Positions 10,926-22,154 are shown, counted from the stretch's first letter. The stretch is 64,000 nt of DNA from Leptodactylus fallax (GCA_947044405.1 CAMRHE010000077.1:6911001-6975000); one strand, 5' to 3'. A program made the numbers and translations. Notes: a model not told the origin generated them from the letters alone.

Positions 10926-11911
10926 ATGGTGAAGACCAAAGAGCTGTGGAAGGACACCAGAAACAAAATTGCAGATCTGCACCAGGCTGGGAAGACTGAA
11001 TCTGCAATAGGCAAGCAACTTGGTGTGAAGAAATCAATTGTAGGAGCAATAATTAGAAAATGGAAGACATACAAGACCACTGATAATCTCCCTCGATCAG
11101 GGACTCCACGCAACATCTCACCCCGTGGGGTCAAAATGATCACAAGAACGGTGAGCAAAAATCCCAGAACCAAACGGGGGGACCTAGTGAATGACCTGCA
11201 GAAAGCTGGGACTAATGTAACAAAGGCTACCGTCAGAAACACACTACGCCGCCAGGGACTCCAGTACATATCTGGGCCCGTCTGAAGTTTTCTAGAGAGC
11301 ATTTGGATGTTCCAGAAGAGTATTGGGAGAATGTCATATGGTCAGATGAAACCAAAGTATAACTGTTTGGTAGAAACACAACTCGTCGTGTTTGGAGGAG
11401 AGTGAATGCTGAGTTGCATCCAAAGAACACCATACCTACTGTGAAGCATGGGGGTGGCAACATCATCCTTTGGAGCTGTTTTTCTGCAAAGGGATCAGGA
11501 CGACTGATCCGTGTATGTGAAAGAATGAATGGGGCCATGTATCGTGAGATTTTGAGTGCAAACCTCCTTCCATCAGTAAGGGCATTAAAGATGAAACGTG
11601 GCTGGGTCTTTCAGCATGACAATGATCCCAAGCACACCGCCAGGGCAACGAAGGAGTGGCTTCGTAAGAAGCATTTCAAGGTCCTGGAGTGGCCTAGCCA
11701 GTCTCCAGATCTCAACCCCATAGAAAACCTTTGGAGGGAGTTGAAAGTCCGTGTTGCCCAGCGACAGCCCCAAAACATCAGTGCTCTAGAGGAGATCTGC
11801 ATGGAGGAATGGGCCAACATACCAGCAACAGTGTGTGCCAACCTTGTGAAGACTTACAGAAAACGTTTAACCTCTGTCATTGCCAACAAAGGATATATAA
11901 CAAAGTATTGA
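10926..11911 (+). pseudogene. Tc1-type DD34E transposase, frameshifted and with a premature stop
   Basis: Cut-and-paste transposase of the Tc1/mariner superfamily, normally about 340 residues. The first 119 codons (10926-11285) hold the paired-like DNA-binding region: a first HTH at residues ~14-47, an LPRSGTPR linker at ~55-62, and a second HTH to ~115. The reading frame then breaks near 11255-11265, where about ten codons of the family sequence are missing and the frame shifts. In the shifted frame the catalytic domain runs on: first Asp in IWSDETK (codon 11345-11347), then a TAA stop at 11360-11362 where relatives have a charged residue. A long open part follows to 11911 with the second Asp in QHDNDPKHT (11618-11620) and the Glu in NPIENLW (11723-11725), exactly 34 residues apart. 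All three catalytic codons survive, but no full protein can be made. Confidence 0.9.
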
Positions 11912-11960
11912 GATGAACTTTTGTTACTGACCAAATACTTATTTTCCACCATAATTTGCA

Positions 11961-11966
11961 AATAAA
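11961..11966 (+). promoter_or_regulatory. polyadenylation signal of the Tc1 element
   Basis: AATAAA 50 bp after the transposase stop, in the 3' untranslated part typical of this group. Confidence 0.5.
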
Positions 11967-12129
11967 TTCTTTAAAAATCAAATAATGTGATTTTCTGGAT
12001 TTGTTTTCTCATTTTGTCTCTCATAGTTGAGGTCTACCTATGATGACAATTACAGGCCGGCCTCATCTTTTTAAGTGGGAGAACTTGCACAATTGGTGGC
12101 TGACTAAATACTTTTTTTTCCCCACTGTA

Positions 12130-12769
12130 TCTATAGTCAGTCCTTCCATATTTCGGTTAAGGAAGGTGTGGGGACACATCACCACATTGTAGTTTGATAT
12201 ATCTTTGACCTATAAGTTTCATTTGTTGGATAGTTGTCAAATAAAATGTGTTAAACTTTTCTGTTACATTCTGGTAAATTTAGCAGTAGTTTGGTAAATG
12301 TAGTAGTTGGCATATTAATTGGAACATGCCCTATCAGGCATTGTAGCAACAAAGATTGATGGAATATTATACTCCAGAGCTGCAGTCAAATTTCTTTTGT
12401 TTGGTATTTCAAACAGTCAATCTGCTTGTGGACAGACATGGTCTGCAAACCAGTTTGACATCTACATTCACACATAGCAGATTTGTTGCACAACTGTCTA
12501 CAGCTGTACCATTCATTTGAGTACAGCTTCCAGGAATCCATGCACATTGTACATTAAAAAAGTAAGATGTATAGAACAAATTTTAGCCAAAGAAAATTTT
12601 GAAACAAATCTATCACTTGCAAATACACCCTTGTTTCCTCAATACAAGTTTTAGTTCCAGGTGAAAGGACTATAGTTCCCAGAATGCAAATCACTAGAAC
12701 AGACTCTCTGCAGATTCTGATCAAGCAGGGAATAGTTGGACCTAATCTCCCCCTAACTACCCACACATA
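12130..12769. other. unique non-coding sequence, possibly grading into the LINE
   Basis: No clear repeat until the L2-like similarity becomes visible at about 12770. The true LINE start may lie further left (from about 12560) but is too diverged to see. Confidence 0.45.
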
Positions 12770-12828
12770 ACCTCCAATCTTCTCAAGACCTTCCGCTCCG
12801 CTGTTACCTAATCTTTTCACACAACTGA

Positions 12829-12951
12829 CTCCAAGACTTCTCCTGGGCATGCCCCATACTCTGGAACTCATTACCACAACACATAAGATTGTCCCCCACA
12901 ATCACAAGTTTCAATAAGACTTCAAGAAGGCCTACATTCTTTGATAGCACT
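12829..12951 (+). pseudogene. L2-type ORF2 C-terminal remnant
   Basis: Reading from 12829 the frame gives LQDFSWACPILWNSLPQHIR and then LSPTITSFNKTSRRP. This is the W/NSLP...IR...S...FK pattern found at the very C-terminus of L2/CR1-type LINE polyproteins, just after the reverse transcriptase. A stop (TGA, 12826-12828) lies directly upstream in frame and the remaining ORF is absent, so it is a dead fragment. Confidence 0.65.
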
Positions 12952-13130
12952 ACGGCCACTACACCATCACCATCTGAACAGCTTCCATCCTCAACTACTT
13001 TTTCTATTCCCCTTCCCATATACATTGTAAGCCCTAGCGGAAAGGATCCTCTATCGAATTGTAACAGTTGGTCACTATTAGTATTGTACTTGTTTTGTGT
13101 ATTTTGCATATTGTATGTAAACCCTCAAAT

Positions 13131-13494
13131 GTACAGCACCAATGAATTAATATAATGTATAGCAGCATGGAATTAATATAATAATGTACAGCGCCATGGA
13201 ATTAATATAATAATGTACAGACCCATGGAATTAATAAAATGTACAGCACCATGGAAATAATATAATAATGTACAGAACCATGGAATTAATATATTAATGT
13301 ACAACACCATGGAATTAATATAATAATGTACAGAACCATGGAATTAATATAATAATGTGCAGCACCATGGAATTAATATAATAATGTGCAGCACCATGGA
13401 ATTAATATAATAATGTACAGAACCATGGAATTAATATAATAATGTGCAGCACCATGGAATTAATGGTGCTCTATAAATAAATAATAATAATAAT
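13131..13494 (+). repeat. tandem array of the LINE terminal motif, 12 units of about 29 bp
   Basis: Twelve consecutive copies of GTACAGCACCATGGAATTA followed by ATATAATAAT, most 29 bp long (units 1 and 4 are shorter). Variants include GTGCAG and AACCATGG. The last unit alone continues into GGTGCTCTATAAATAA and the (AAT)n tail, the normal LINE ending. The higher similarity of units 8-11 suggests later local duplication. Confidence 0.9.
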
Positions 13495-14389
13495 GATTTT
13501 TCGCTTTACATAACTTTAGTCTATAATAAAGGCTGCAACTCAGTCCACGATAAAATAAAATAATGTACAATATATGGAATTTTCAACTTTTAAGTAAATT
13601 ATATAAGCAAATTGTAACTGTATTATATTCTATACTATAATATTATATATGTTCTATAATAATATGTAGTTTTATTTTAGTATATTACATATAAAAGTAA
13701 TTCACCTTATTCAGCTATCTTTACAAATGTGCCAGATTTATCAGATTATACAGATCAACTAATAGTGACTGTCCTCCAGATCAAGTAGACTATATATCAA
13801 TATGAAGTGAAGATAACATACATGCTTCACCTTGTCTGACCTTTCCCACCAGAAACTGGAGACCCTGTATGAACTACAGGCATTTTTATGTAGACAAAAC
13901 TGCATGTTATAAGATTCAAGGTCGCATTATATTCTTATAAAAGCAGCTCTTAATACTTTTAGTGCTTCAACTGCATGAAATGGAAAATTAACCTTTCTAT
14001 TATTCCCCAGGGAAGATCATAGTGCCTCAACTAGGGCCAGGAATAATAGTACAGCCATTATTATTATATTGAAGGGGCATGAAAACTTTTCCATTTACAC
14101 ATAAAGCTGTATCCGCTTGCAGTTTGTAGTAAATTTAGGGCATAATGTAAATTCTATAGTAGTAGAATAGTACAGTAATTTAGCTAATGCCTAATACAAT
14201 GGTACACATTGCGAGACCCTCTTGTTTGGCGCCATTGTGTTATCTCAGAAGCAGAATACTGGGTATTCTATAAAGCCCATAGTCTTGGCCCTGTCCTGGT
14301 ATCCCAGGGCTTTAACATGGAATTTAACATTATCAGCAGTTTCCATCTTAAATTAAAAATTTCCAACTGCTCAGAGGGATGATTCTGAA
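13495..14389. other. unique AT-rich sequence
   Basis: No coding frame of interest, no repeat ends recognised. The part 13560-13700 is very AT-rich. Confidence 0.5.
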
Positions 14390-14740
14390 AGCTAGTGATA
14401 CACTGTATCTAAGACGATAGTCCTATCTTAGATACAGAATGGGCAAGTCTTACCTCTGGTCCTGTTTCAGGAATGGAGGTCCCCTGATCTGTTGCAAGGT
14501 GAGAGGTGACCAGGATTATGGAAACAATGAAGCCCGCTGTGCTATGCTGCTACCGTAACTTCTAGTCACTTCAATGGAAACAACATAGCACTATCAGCTC
14601 AGCGGTTTCCATAATCAATGCTACCTCTTCAATCAATTGCAGTCTGGAAACAATAGTACAAAAGTCTGTGCCCCCCATCCACCCCATGGATGGGGTTAGG
14701 GAATCTCCATTCCCAAGACAGGGCCAGAATTAATACTTAA
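14390..14740. mobile_element. palindromic MITE with central and lateral hairpins
   Basis: The ends near 14452 (CTGGTCCTGTTTCAGGAATGG) and 14714-14737 (CCATTCCCAAGACAGGGCCAG) are inverted copies. GGATTATGGAAAC and GTTTCCATAATC form an inner pair. A compact hairpin with arms GTATCTAAGA/TCTTAGATAC lies at 14407-14436. Exact outer ends are uncertain. Confidence 0.55.
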
Positions 14741-15061
14741 TAATAGAAGTGGGACCCACATCTATCAGACAATTATAGTATATTCTGTGTATACACCATA
14801 AATGTTCATCAGCGCAACATAAAAATAACGGGTTTACACACTTAGATAACAAAGTTCAACTAGTGCTGCTATGAACTAGTCAGGAGGGGCTGTAGAAAGA
14901 GGGGATATGCTTGCACCTGGCAATACTCTGCAGTTACTAGTATGCCTGAAGGCAGCTCACTTACTTCTTATTGCCCTTTAATTTAATCCAATGGTCTCAC
15001 TTATTGGTGCAGGCACTTAGTGTCCGCGGTCTGCCAGACCATTCACGATCACTTATTACGG
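14741..15061. other. unique spacer
   Basis: Nothing recognised. Confidence 0.5.
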
Positions 15062-15290
15062 GTTATGGGTTCTAGATTTTAAGGGCACGTTGATCCAGGG
15101 TTTTATACATATTGGCAGTTTGGAATCGGGAAGGAATTTTTTTCCCCTGACATGGGGCAATTGGTATAAGCCTCATAGGTTTTTTTTTGCCTTCCTCTGG
15201 ACTAACACTGTAGGGGACTGTAGGGTTATAGGTTGGACTTGATGGAGTGATGTCTTCACCCAACCTCATCTACTATGTAACTACTGTATG
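15062..15290 (+). mobile_element. interspersed retroelement 3' tail (family known from frogs)
   Basis: Contains the run GGAATTTTTTTCCCCTGACA, then GGGGCAATTGG, CTTCCTCTGGA, GGTTGGACTTGATGGA and the end motif CATCTACTATGTAACTACTG. I recognise this pattern as a very common dispersed repeat of amphibian genomes whose end is a short ACTATGTAA tail. Its parent class (LINE 3' end or SINE) cannot be settled here. Confidence 0.55.
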
Positions 15291-16204
15291 TAACTTGCTC
15301 TTAGTCGTGCTCATCCCTTTCTCAATGGTGAAAGGAGCCACTCTTCTGGGAATGGCTCCTAGAAGCTATAGGAACACGGTAAAGGAAGGCAACAAATGTA
15401 GCAATTGCTTATCCCAGGATGGTAATGTGTGAGCATAAGAACAAGCAACTCCAGAGGTCCACTTTTAGTTTTGCTGTAGGGAAACCTCTGTACTCTTGTC
15501 TACAAATACTTCCCAAAGGAAATGGCTCTTCATAATTTCCAATAAACCACATAAATGGAGGCTACAACTTAATAAAAAGTAAGTTTTGTAAAACGTATTC
15601 CCCTGCTCCATCAACTCCATCAAATCTATCTGTTAAAACAGAGTTCTGAATTTACTCCTCTTAAGGGCAGAATCAAAGAGCCTTAGTCTAGAGGAATAAG
15701 AATCCCCAATGTCAGATGAAATGTAGGTTATGATACTTCCCTAAAACGTTATTACATTTCTATCAGTTACATTTTCCCGCTATAACGGAACAATTTAAGA
15801 CAAGAGAGCAATTGTCTCAGTGTATTGGAGATGTTCAAGGGCACAAAGGCTAATAGAAATTCAAAGTTTATTGGTAACAGAGTAATTGTAGTGGACTATG
15901 TACTTTATTGGTAGAACTGCTATTTACTAGGTCTGTAATGAACATTAGTTTATAGACAATATGGTAGAATGTATGGGGAAATAGCAAGATGTAACCTCTG
16001 CTGTAAAAGTTTCATTAACTCTTCCCTCCTTAGCACACAGCAATATACGGTATTCCAAGTTTTTGCTCTTACATATGTTTCTTTTGGGACACCGTATCAC
16101 CTACTCTTTGGTAGAGATATGTTGCATTAAAAGTCAATTCCTTATTGTATATGGCACTGGTAAATGAATTCATTATAGGGTTAAATAAAACCTTACCAGA
16201 CTCG
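15291..16204. other. unique non-coding sequence
   Basis: No repeat or gene recognised. Confidence 0.5.
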
Positions 16205-16420
16205 TAGTCTATTTCATCATATAGGGCCCCAGGGCGCCAGACGGATGTAAATTGTAATTGGAAATGGAGTGCGTGTGTTTACACGTCCTTCTATGAGGCC
16301 CTCCCTCACTTCATTAAATCATTAACTAGATGTAGCAGGTACCAGTTTTGAGGATTATTAATTGTGACTTGTTTTTCATTATGAGATAATTGTCAGTCAG
16401 AAAACATATCTGATGAGAGG
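16205..16420. other. candidate conserved non-coding element
   Basis: Complex unique sequence with dense homeodomain- and forkhead-like words: GTAAATTGTAATTGG, GTGTTTACACG, TCATTAAATCATTAACTAG, ATTATTAATTGTG. It has no reading frame and no repeat structure. Composition and motif density are like vertebrate developmental enhancers. Confidence 0.3.
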
Positions 16421-16595
16421 AAAAAGTTTTGATATGAAAGCTGGAGGGGTCCGTGATGTGGTGAGCCTTGCGCACCCTCCCTACAAATATCTCTGTATAT
16501 TAACAAACAAGGAGCTGTAAATTTCTGTGGAAAATCACATCTCTTTCCTGAAATGACAAGGATCAACAGTGCAAATGTAACCCTTTATGCATGGT

Positions 16596-16737
16596 TTAAA
16601 GGGGTCGTCTAAGACCCCATATGTAGTGGATGCTGAAGACCTATTCACAGGATAGGTCACCAGTATCTGATCTATGCTGGGTCCAGGTATCAGCTCCCCA
16701 CCGATCACATACTGATGACCTATCCTAACGATAAGAT
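16596..16737. mobile_element. TTAA MITE fragment
   Basis: Starts TTTAAAGGGGTCGTCTAAGACC. GACCTATTCACAGGATAGGTC and CCGATCACATACTGATGACC place it in the same broad family as 37696-38046. The right end is truncated. Confidence 0.55.
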
Positions 16738-16739
16738 AT

Positions 16740-16985
16740 TGGGAGAGACTTATTATTAATTTATGCCAAATATCTGGAATAAAAAGTCGCAAATCTCACC
16801 TCACAATTCCAGTTTTGACAATAATTGTTGCAACTGGCGTTTTGGCGCCTCTTTCATGACAGTTGTGCTACATTTAATATCATTTACTCCAGTTTATTGT
16901 AGCAAATGGTCACAGCACAGATGCACGGCCCAACAGAGGAGGGGTTGCATTTAGGAAGAGGCGTATGCCTTGTCATAAATGAGGC
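16740..16985. mobile_element. MITE-like repeat with ACTTATTATTAATTTATG ends
   Basis: The left part (ATTTATGCC) and right part (CTTGTCATAAATGAGGC) are inverted. The interior holds GCGCCTCTTTCATGAC. It resembles the elements at 27605, 40741 and 52890, whose ends also sit on degenerate 'TTTATTAAA'-like words. Confidence 0.4.
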
Positions 16986-19004
16986 AGCTTGTCAGCGAAT
17001 GACAGGATAAGAAGACTGACATTCAATAAGCCAGTCTTCATAACTATGCCCCATTGAGTTTACACTGTACCAGGAAGTACACTCAAAGTCCCCATAGCAA
17101 ATGAAAATCAGATATTCTCCTAGTGCATCACCTGCTTCTGCTTCCACCTGCCTCAGAGATCAGAAGCAACTATGACTCCAAAAATCTAAGCGATGTAAAA
17201 AGGTCAAAAGTTCTCACAATGGAATATAGAGTTTTACTGTCATTTAGTCTTTCATGAATCATTCCAATGTCAAATACAACTGTGGAAAGCAACCGTGCCT
17301 AGAAGTATTGCTCATCCGCTACCTGCCTGTCTACTGTATAGTGTCACAAGTCACCATGTGCAGTTAGTTTTGGATCATCGTCTTGGGGTCCCAATTGGCG
17401 GAGTAGTAGAATTGTTAGTAAGCCTCTGGTCTAAGGTTGTATTTTCCATACTTTTGTTCAATTTTCAGTCTTACCAAATTTACCAGTTCTCATATAACCC
17501 TGAATGTAAGACCAAGTTCACATCTGCATCAGAGGCTCCTCTACCTATATCTTATTTATTTTGTCATTTTTGCTTTCTTTGTGAATTAACAGTTACATCA
17601 CGTATATTAATATAGAAAAACTTTCCTAGTGGGCAACATCTCTGTCAACAAAGGACTGAGGCGCATCAGACATATTATTCAGACTATTAGCTGGTGTCAG
17701 TCTGTCTTTCCCTTCCAGCTCCAGTATTGCAGAAAATAGACTTATCGCTAGCGCTTCTTTTACTAAATTCCAGATGGCCCAGTGAGAAGTGGCATTGTCT
17801 CTTTTCGGGAGCGTGCAGGATAAATCAGAGCGGTGTCAGACATTCAACCTCCAGCCTTTATTCCTAAGACAGGCAGTTATAGGGAACAGCAGCAGCCCTA
17901 AGGTGTGTTTATACAGCCACTCTGCTTCCTCCTCGCCTGTGATATATTAACTACTTCAGAAGTTTCACAGTACTTCCACTGGATAAATAATGGCATCTGG
18001 AGCCTATATTTAACTTTCATCCACGGCCCGAATACTTAGTAACTGCTGGCTATAATACCATATCATTAACTGGACATCACTGTCGTACTACATCAGACAT
18101 TACTAAGATCTACATGAGATTTAGGTATATTGAGTATATAGCAGTGACAGACAGCATTGTGTCTCTTATGTCTGCCTGCTGTGTGGTCTTTGTGCAATCC
18201 ACATTTTATTACTGTACTTGCAGCATTTGCTTCTCACTGAAGCTATTACAGTCATCTCGATGATGTGCACAAGTCCTCGGTACTTATAAGCAGTAGACTA
18301 GCGCTGCTCTCCACCCCATGATTGACAGATTTTCCCCTATATACAGTAATAGGGAGAATACTGTCAATCATCTGCCTGTGGGGCAGAGGTAAGAGGGGTA
18401 AATCCTATGGCTCATAAATACCAATGTGAATATCAACTAAAATTGTGCAAATTGCACAAAAGCTACAAAGCAGTCAGACTTGAGAAACACAGAGCTGATA
18501 CCAGGATGTCTGACACTACCTGTATGGTGGTGTGTAGGCTCACCCTGAACAGTATGTTCATTGAACTGGGAAGGGTTAAACCCCTGTCCCAACTGTACTT
18601 CGGAGCATAGCAAAAGCACAGTGTTATTAAAGTTAGTGCACCACAACTTGGTTTAGTATGGTTCACTGGTTGAGTTTAGTGTATTGTGATGTACTTGCAC
18701 TATGTTGTATGACGTGTTATATCCATGCTCATGTTGTTTTAACTAGCACACCATAAAACATGCACTTGGTGAGCAGGAGGCGGTGTCCTGCAGTGACAGG
18801 TGGCACATTCTCTGCAACAGTCGACCATTGCCATAGCCAGGAGGCTTGCATGGTTAGTATATAGCAATGCATCTGCTCGGTAGGAGTACAGTGCTAGCCG
18901 CATTGAGCACCATACTGCCACCGTCTCATACTGCCAATATCTCCTTGCAACCTAATGTTCCCCTACACAGTGCAGCTTACTGTGAAGGTGCTGACAGATT
19001 CCCT
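16986..19004. other. mostly unique sequence with repeat scraps
   Basis: A small palindromic scrap lies at 18310-18380 (GATTGACAG / CTGTCAATC). Near 18990-19008 a right end, CAGATTCCCTTTAA, of another TTAA element abuts the next one. The stretch 17690-18010 is complex and unique and could be constrained. No gene recognised. Confidence 0.45.
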
Positions 19005-19590
19005 TTAAAGATTATATGTCACCAATTTTTTTTAAGTTAAACATATATTTAAGAATGTTTAATTTGTTTTTAAATGTTACATGTCACTATTGATATTTAT
19101 AAAATACAAAATCTTGCAATATTCATTCTGTCCTCTAAGCCTAATAATAGACTGCTGCTTGCCAATTCTGAAGTTTTATTTGCACTAGACACCCCATTTA
19201 CATCACTGACTAGACAGACAGGATTACAATAGAAGATAACACCTCTGTAGATAACACCACTGACCCATCATTGCATCCACTACTAACAATAGATGATGTC
19301 ACAGCTTTTCTACTCCCTTCTCTGTACAGAGCATATCTGGAAAATCCTTCCATAGACCTCAATAAGTCAGCTCCAGTCTATTGATGCCTATGGCCATGAC
19401 TATAACATGAAGCACATCAATAAATGCTGGTAACAGAGCAGAGGAGAAGTTAAGGTAAGATGGCCGCCTTCATAATAATGGAAAGAAAATAGAATTAAAA
19501 ATTCTATAATTAGAAAATAAAAACAGATATGAAAAAAGTGATATTTTTCTCTATTTGGTTCGTTAAAAAATGGAGATAAATTCCCTTTAA
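19005..19590. mobile_element. TTAA DNA element, family 2
   Basis: TTAA at 19005-19008 and 19587-19590. The interior includes GACAGGATTACAATAGAAG and ATAACACCACTGACCCATCA. A second copy missing its ends is at 26101-26425, which confirms it as a dispersed repeat. Non-coding. Confidence 0.7.
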
Positions 19591-20289
19591 GGGGATGTTT
19601 CCTGGGAAATGATGGAATCACAAGACAGGTCTCACATTCCTTGTATTAAACCAGTAAAGTGAATTTGGGAATATATTTACTTGGGCCTTCATTTAAAATT
19701 CTCAAAGAAAGTGATAGATATGCTGTCAGAAAGCCAGTGAAATAGGAAGGAATTCATCAGACATGGTTTTTAATAAAAATATGTTGTTTATTTTGGCGGT
19801 ATGAATTAATGGTGCTGTTGGTGAGGACGCATTAGACACGCTAGTTTTAATGTAAAATTCTCTTGCAGTTTTTCAAAATCACATTTCGCTACGAGAAAGA
19901 TCAACATATTCCTCCCTGGTCCAAGTTTACCCCTCTAGACCCCATTTAGTATAAAGAGTTCAGCTCTTTTCACCATACATCGCCCATCTCTTTTATTAGA
20001 GGAGGCTTTCCCCAAAGATCATGCTGGCCTTCTTTAATAAAAGAGAAATGACCCACGTCTGCGAGTTATTTGCTCAGTCGCCATTTCCAGTGCGTTTCGA
20101 CAAGACAGTAGAGTGAGGTATTGGTTAGGTGACTACTGCTTTTTCATGTTTTTAACCCATTCTGAGACTGTATTAACTTTTTTTTTTTCTGGTGGACAAT
20201 TCCTTTAAACCAATCCTGATTTTATCTGAAAGCTGTATCCAGATTGGACTGTGTGAACATGGTTTAGGTAGGGATTTTTGTCACTAAAA
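19591..20289. other. unique sequence including a conserved-looking stretch
   Basis: No repeat ends. The part 19780-20120 is described separately. Confidence 0.45.
19780..20120. other. candidate conserved non-coding element with internal inverted repeat
   Basis: Complex unique sequence. It contains a perfect 12-bp inverted pair, TCTCTTTTATTA (19988-19999) and TAATAAAAGAGA (20036-20047), separated by about 36 bp. No coding frame. It could be regulatory DNA or the relic of an old element. Confidence 0.3.
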
Positions 20290-20600
20290 TTAAAGGGGTT
20301 TTAGGATAAGTAATCAATTGAAGATTTGTGGGGTCCTGTACCGAGGGCCCACGTGGATCAGCTGCTCCCTGATCACCACTACTGCTGCACAGACCATGTG
20401 ATATCATGTTCATTAGTCACATGGCCTGATTGCAGCTCAGTCCCATTCAAGTGCAGCTGCTGTACTGATGTATAGCACTGGGCATGCTAAACACTGACAC
20501 AAGTGCTGCAGCTTCTTCAAACATGATGGGCCAGGTATTAGACCCCTTCTAATCTTTAATTGATTACTTTTCCTAAGGATAGGCCATCAATTAATAAGTC
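20290..20600. mobile_element. TTAA MITE with long inverted ends
   Basis: Starts TTAAAGGGGTTTTAGGATAA at 20290. The left AAGTAATCAATTGAAGATT is matched by the inverse AATCTTTAATTGATTACTT at 20550-20568, and GGGGTCC against GGACCCC-like sequence lies further in. The right end near 20600 is diverged. Confidence 0.65.
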
Positions 20601-20639
20601 CTAAATAATAACTAATTAATAACAAAGCTAAAAAAAAAA

Positions 20640-21018
20640 AAATGCTGCAGAAGTGAGTTTTTGCTGCTTTTTCTTCCCTTATTAAATCTATAGGGAAAAT
20701 GACTGCGAAAAACACAACTTTCCGGCTGCTCTTTTTTTCCCAGCAATGGGTGAATGAGATTAACTAGAACCTCACTCACTTTGCTGGTGCTGTAAACCGC
20801 AATGTTAGTTTTCTGCTGCATTTCCGCAACATGGGGTCTTAAGCCAAGGTCACATGTATTAAAATACAACTAAATAATGTTCCCCTATTCAATCTATAGG
20901 GAAAACACTGAATTTTCTCATCTTTTTTTTTCCAACAAACAAATGAAATCTCATTCACTTTGCCGCTACTGTAAAGTGCAGCATTTTTTCCGCTGCATTT
21001 CTACAAATGGGGCCTCGG
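20640..21018. repeat. two tandem diverged MITE halves (~160 bp each)
   Basis: Units 20690-20842 and 20893-21018 share, in order, ATCTATAGGGAAAA, a poly-T stretch, CTCATTCACTTTGC or a close form, CTGTAAA..GCA, GCTGCATTTC and a final AATGGGG or CATGGGG. The last words match the ATGGGGCCTTAGCC end of the elements at 42934 and 61517, so this is a tandem pair from that family. Confidence 0.55.
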
Positions 21019-21059
21019 CACAATTTTCTGTAACAATTTCAATTAGGCTGTAATATCAG

Positions 21060-21440
21060 CAACACATCTCTCCTTAAGCCAGCAATGCATTCAACATGTT
21101 CAAGACGCTCAGCTCTGTAAATGATATTCTAAACTGCTGGAGTAATATTGACATTGTGAACGGTCCAATCACAATCCAATCCAAAAATCAATGGAAAATA
21201 AGCCGTTGGGAAGTCCCACACTTTCACTTGTTTTTGATGGGTCAGGGAACTGTTGGTTTTCCATAAATTTAATCAAGCATGCTAAATTTATTCAGAGTGG
21301 GCCACACGGAGTCAACATCACTAAACTGCTCCAGATTTTTAATAAAGAGGCAGGTCAGAATTTCCAGAGGAAGGGTTAATCTCAAATATCGATTTTTCTT
21401 CATTATAAAAGGCATGGTATTTATATTGTATGGCAGCTGA
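21060..21440. other. candidate conserved non-coding element
   Basis: About 380 bp of complex unique sequence with ATTGACATTGTGAAC, CCATAAATTTAATCAAGCATG, GCTAAATTTATTCAGAGTGGG-like words and ATCTCAAATATCGATTTTTC. It has no repeat structure and no good reading frame. It resembles vertebrate enhancer sequence by eye only. Confidence 0.3.
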
Positions 21441-21557
21441 ATATATTTCACACACACTCTTTCCTCCTTGTATTTTATTGGATCGGTTCATTCTATTCTT
21501 ATTACCCTCTTGACAAAAATTATATTTTATACCATAAATTCATTCTTTACATAGTCC

Positions 21558-21939
21558 TTAAAGAGGACGTGTCACACTCCTGACATGTCTGTTTCAGTAA
21601 ACATGAATATTTCCCTTGTAATTATAATGATGGAACATCTTTTTTCCTAACACTGGATTGTGCTATTCCTCTGTTATTCTTCCTAGAAATTTCTAAATTG
21701 ACAACTGGGTGTTACCATTGTTTTGTTTTGTTTTTTTCAAAAGGGAGTATCCTTATACACTGGCACTGTCACACCCCCACTGGTAACACCCACTTGTAAA
21801 TTTATTCACTGATTTCTTGGGGAATAACAGAAGATCACAAAATAGTGATCTAGGAAAAGATTCTTCAGGATTGTTATTTCAAGGAATAAAAGTAATTACT
21901 GAAATAGACATGTCCAGAGATGTGACAGGTCCACTTTAA
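21558..21939. mobile_element. TTAA MITE, family 3 (GTGTCACACTCCTGACATG ends)
   Basis: TTAA at 21558-21561 and 21936-21939. Left AGAGGACGTGTCACAC...GACATGTCTGTTTCAGTAA faces right TTACTGAAATAGACATGTCC...GTGACAGGTCCACT. A truncated relative is at 38047-38352. Confidence 0.75.
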
Positions 21940-22154
21940 AGTCCCAAACTGTGACTTTTCCAAAGTTGAGGCTAAGCTGTTGCCCCTTTAAGCCAGCCAT
22001 GACTAGCATCACAATGTCACAATGTGGGTGATTTCCCTATGTAAGGATTTAGCAAAGTTCATCTTGACACTATGTAATATTTATAGAAGCAGGTGCAAGT
22101 TAAGTGTCAAGTTAAACTTTACTACATCTGTACACTGATGTAGCTAGAGGGTTT

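Larger units (their letters stand above)
10721..12129 (+). mobile_element. Tc1/mariner transposon, left end lost, transposase broken
   Basis: A Tc1-like element recognised from its transposase remnant, the promoter region before it and an intact right end. The right terminus reads CCCCACTGTA, the inverse of the TACAGTGGGG start typical of this Tc1 group, followed by the expected TA (12128-12129). The matching left terminal repeat (~200 bp in relatives) is absent. Similarity begins around 10721-10735 with a 22-bp tandem duplication of TCACCTACAAACAAGCAAG (10735-10778). With one end missing it should be immobile. Confidence 0.85.
12770..13494 (+). mobile_element. L2-type LINE, 3' end fragment
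   Basis: The 3' end of an L2-like LINE: C-terminal codons of ORF2 (12829-12951), a short 3'UTR with GTAAGCCCTAG where L2 ends carry GTAAGCTC, then the terminal GTACAGCGCCATGGAATTAA motif and a (TAA)n tail. The terminal motif has been amplified in tandem (13131-13494). 5' truncated, as usual for target-primed insertions. Confidence 0.75.

Noticed and set aside
10907..11302. 131-codon minus-strand frame
   Set aside because: Antisense shadow of the Tc1 transposase N-terminal region.
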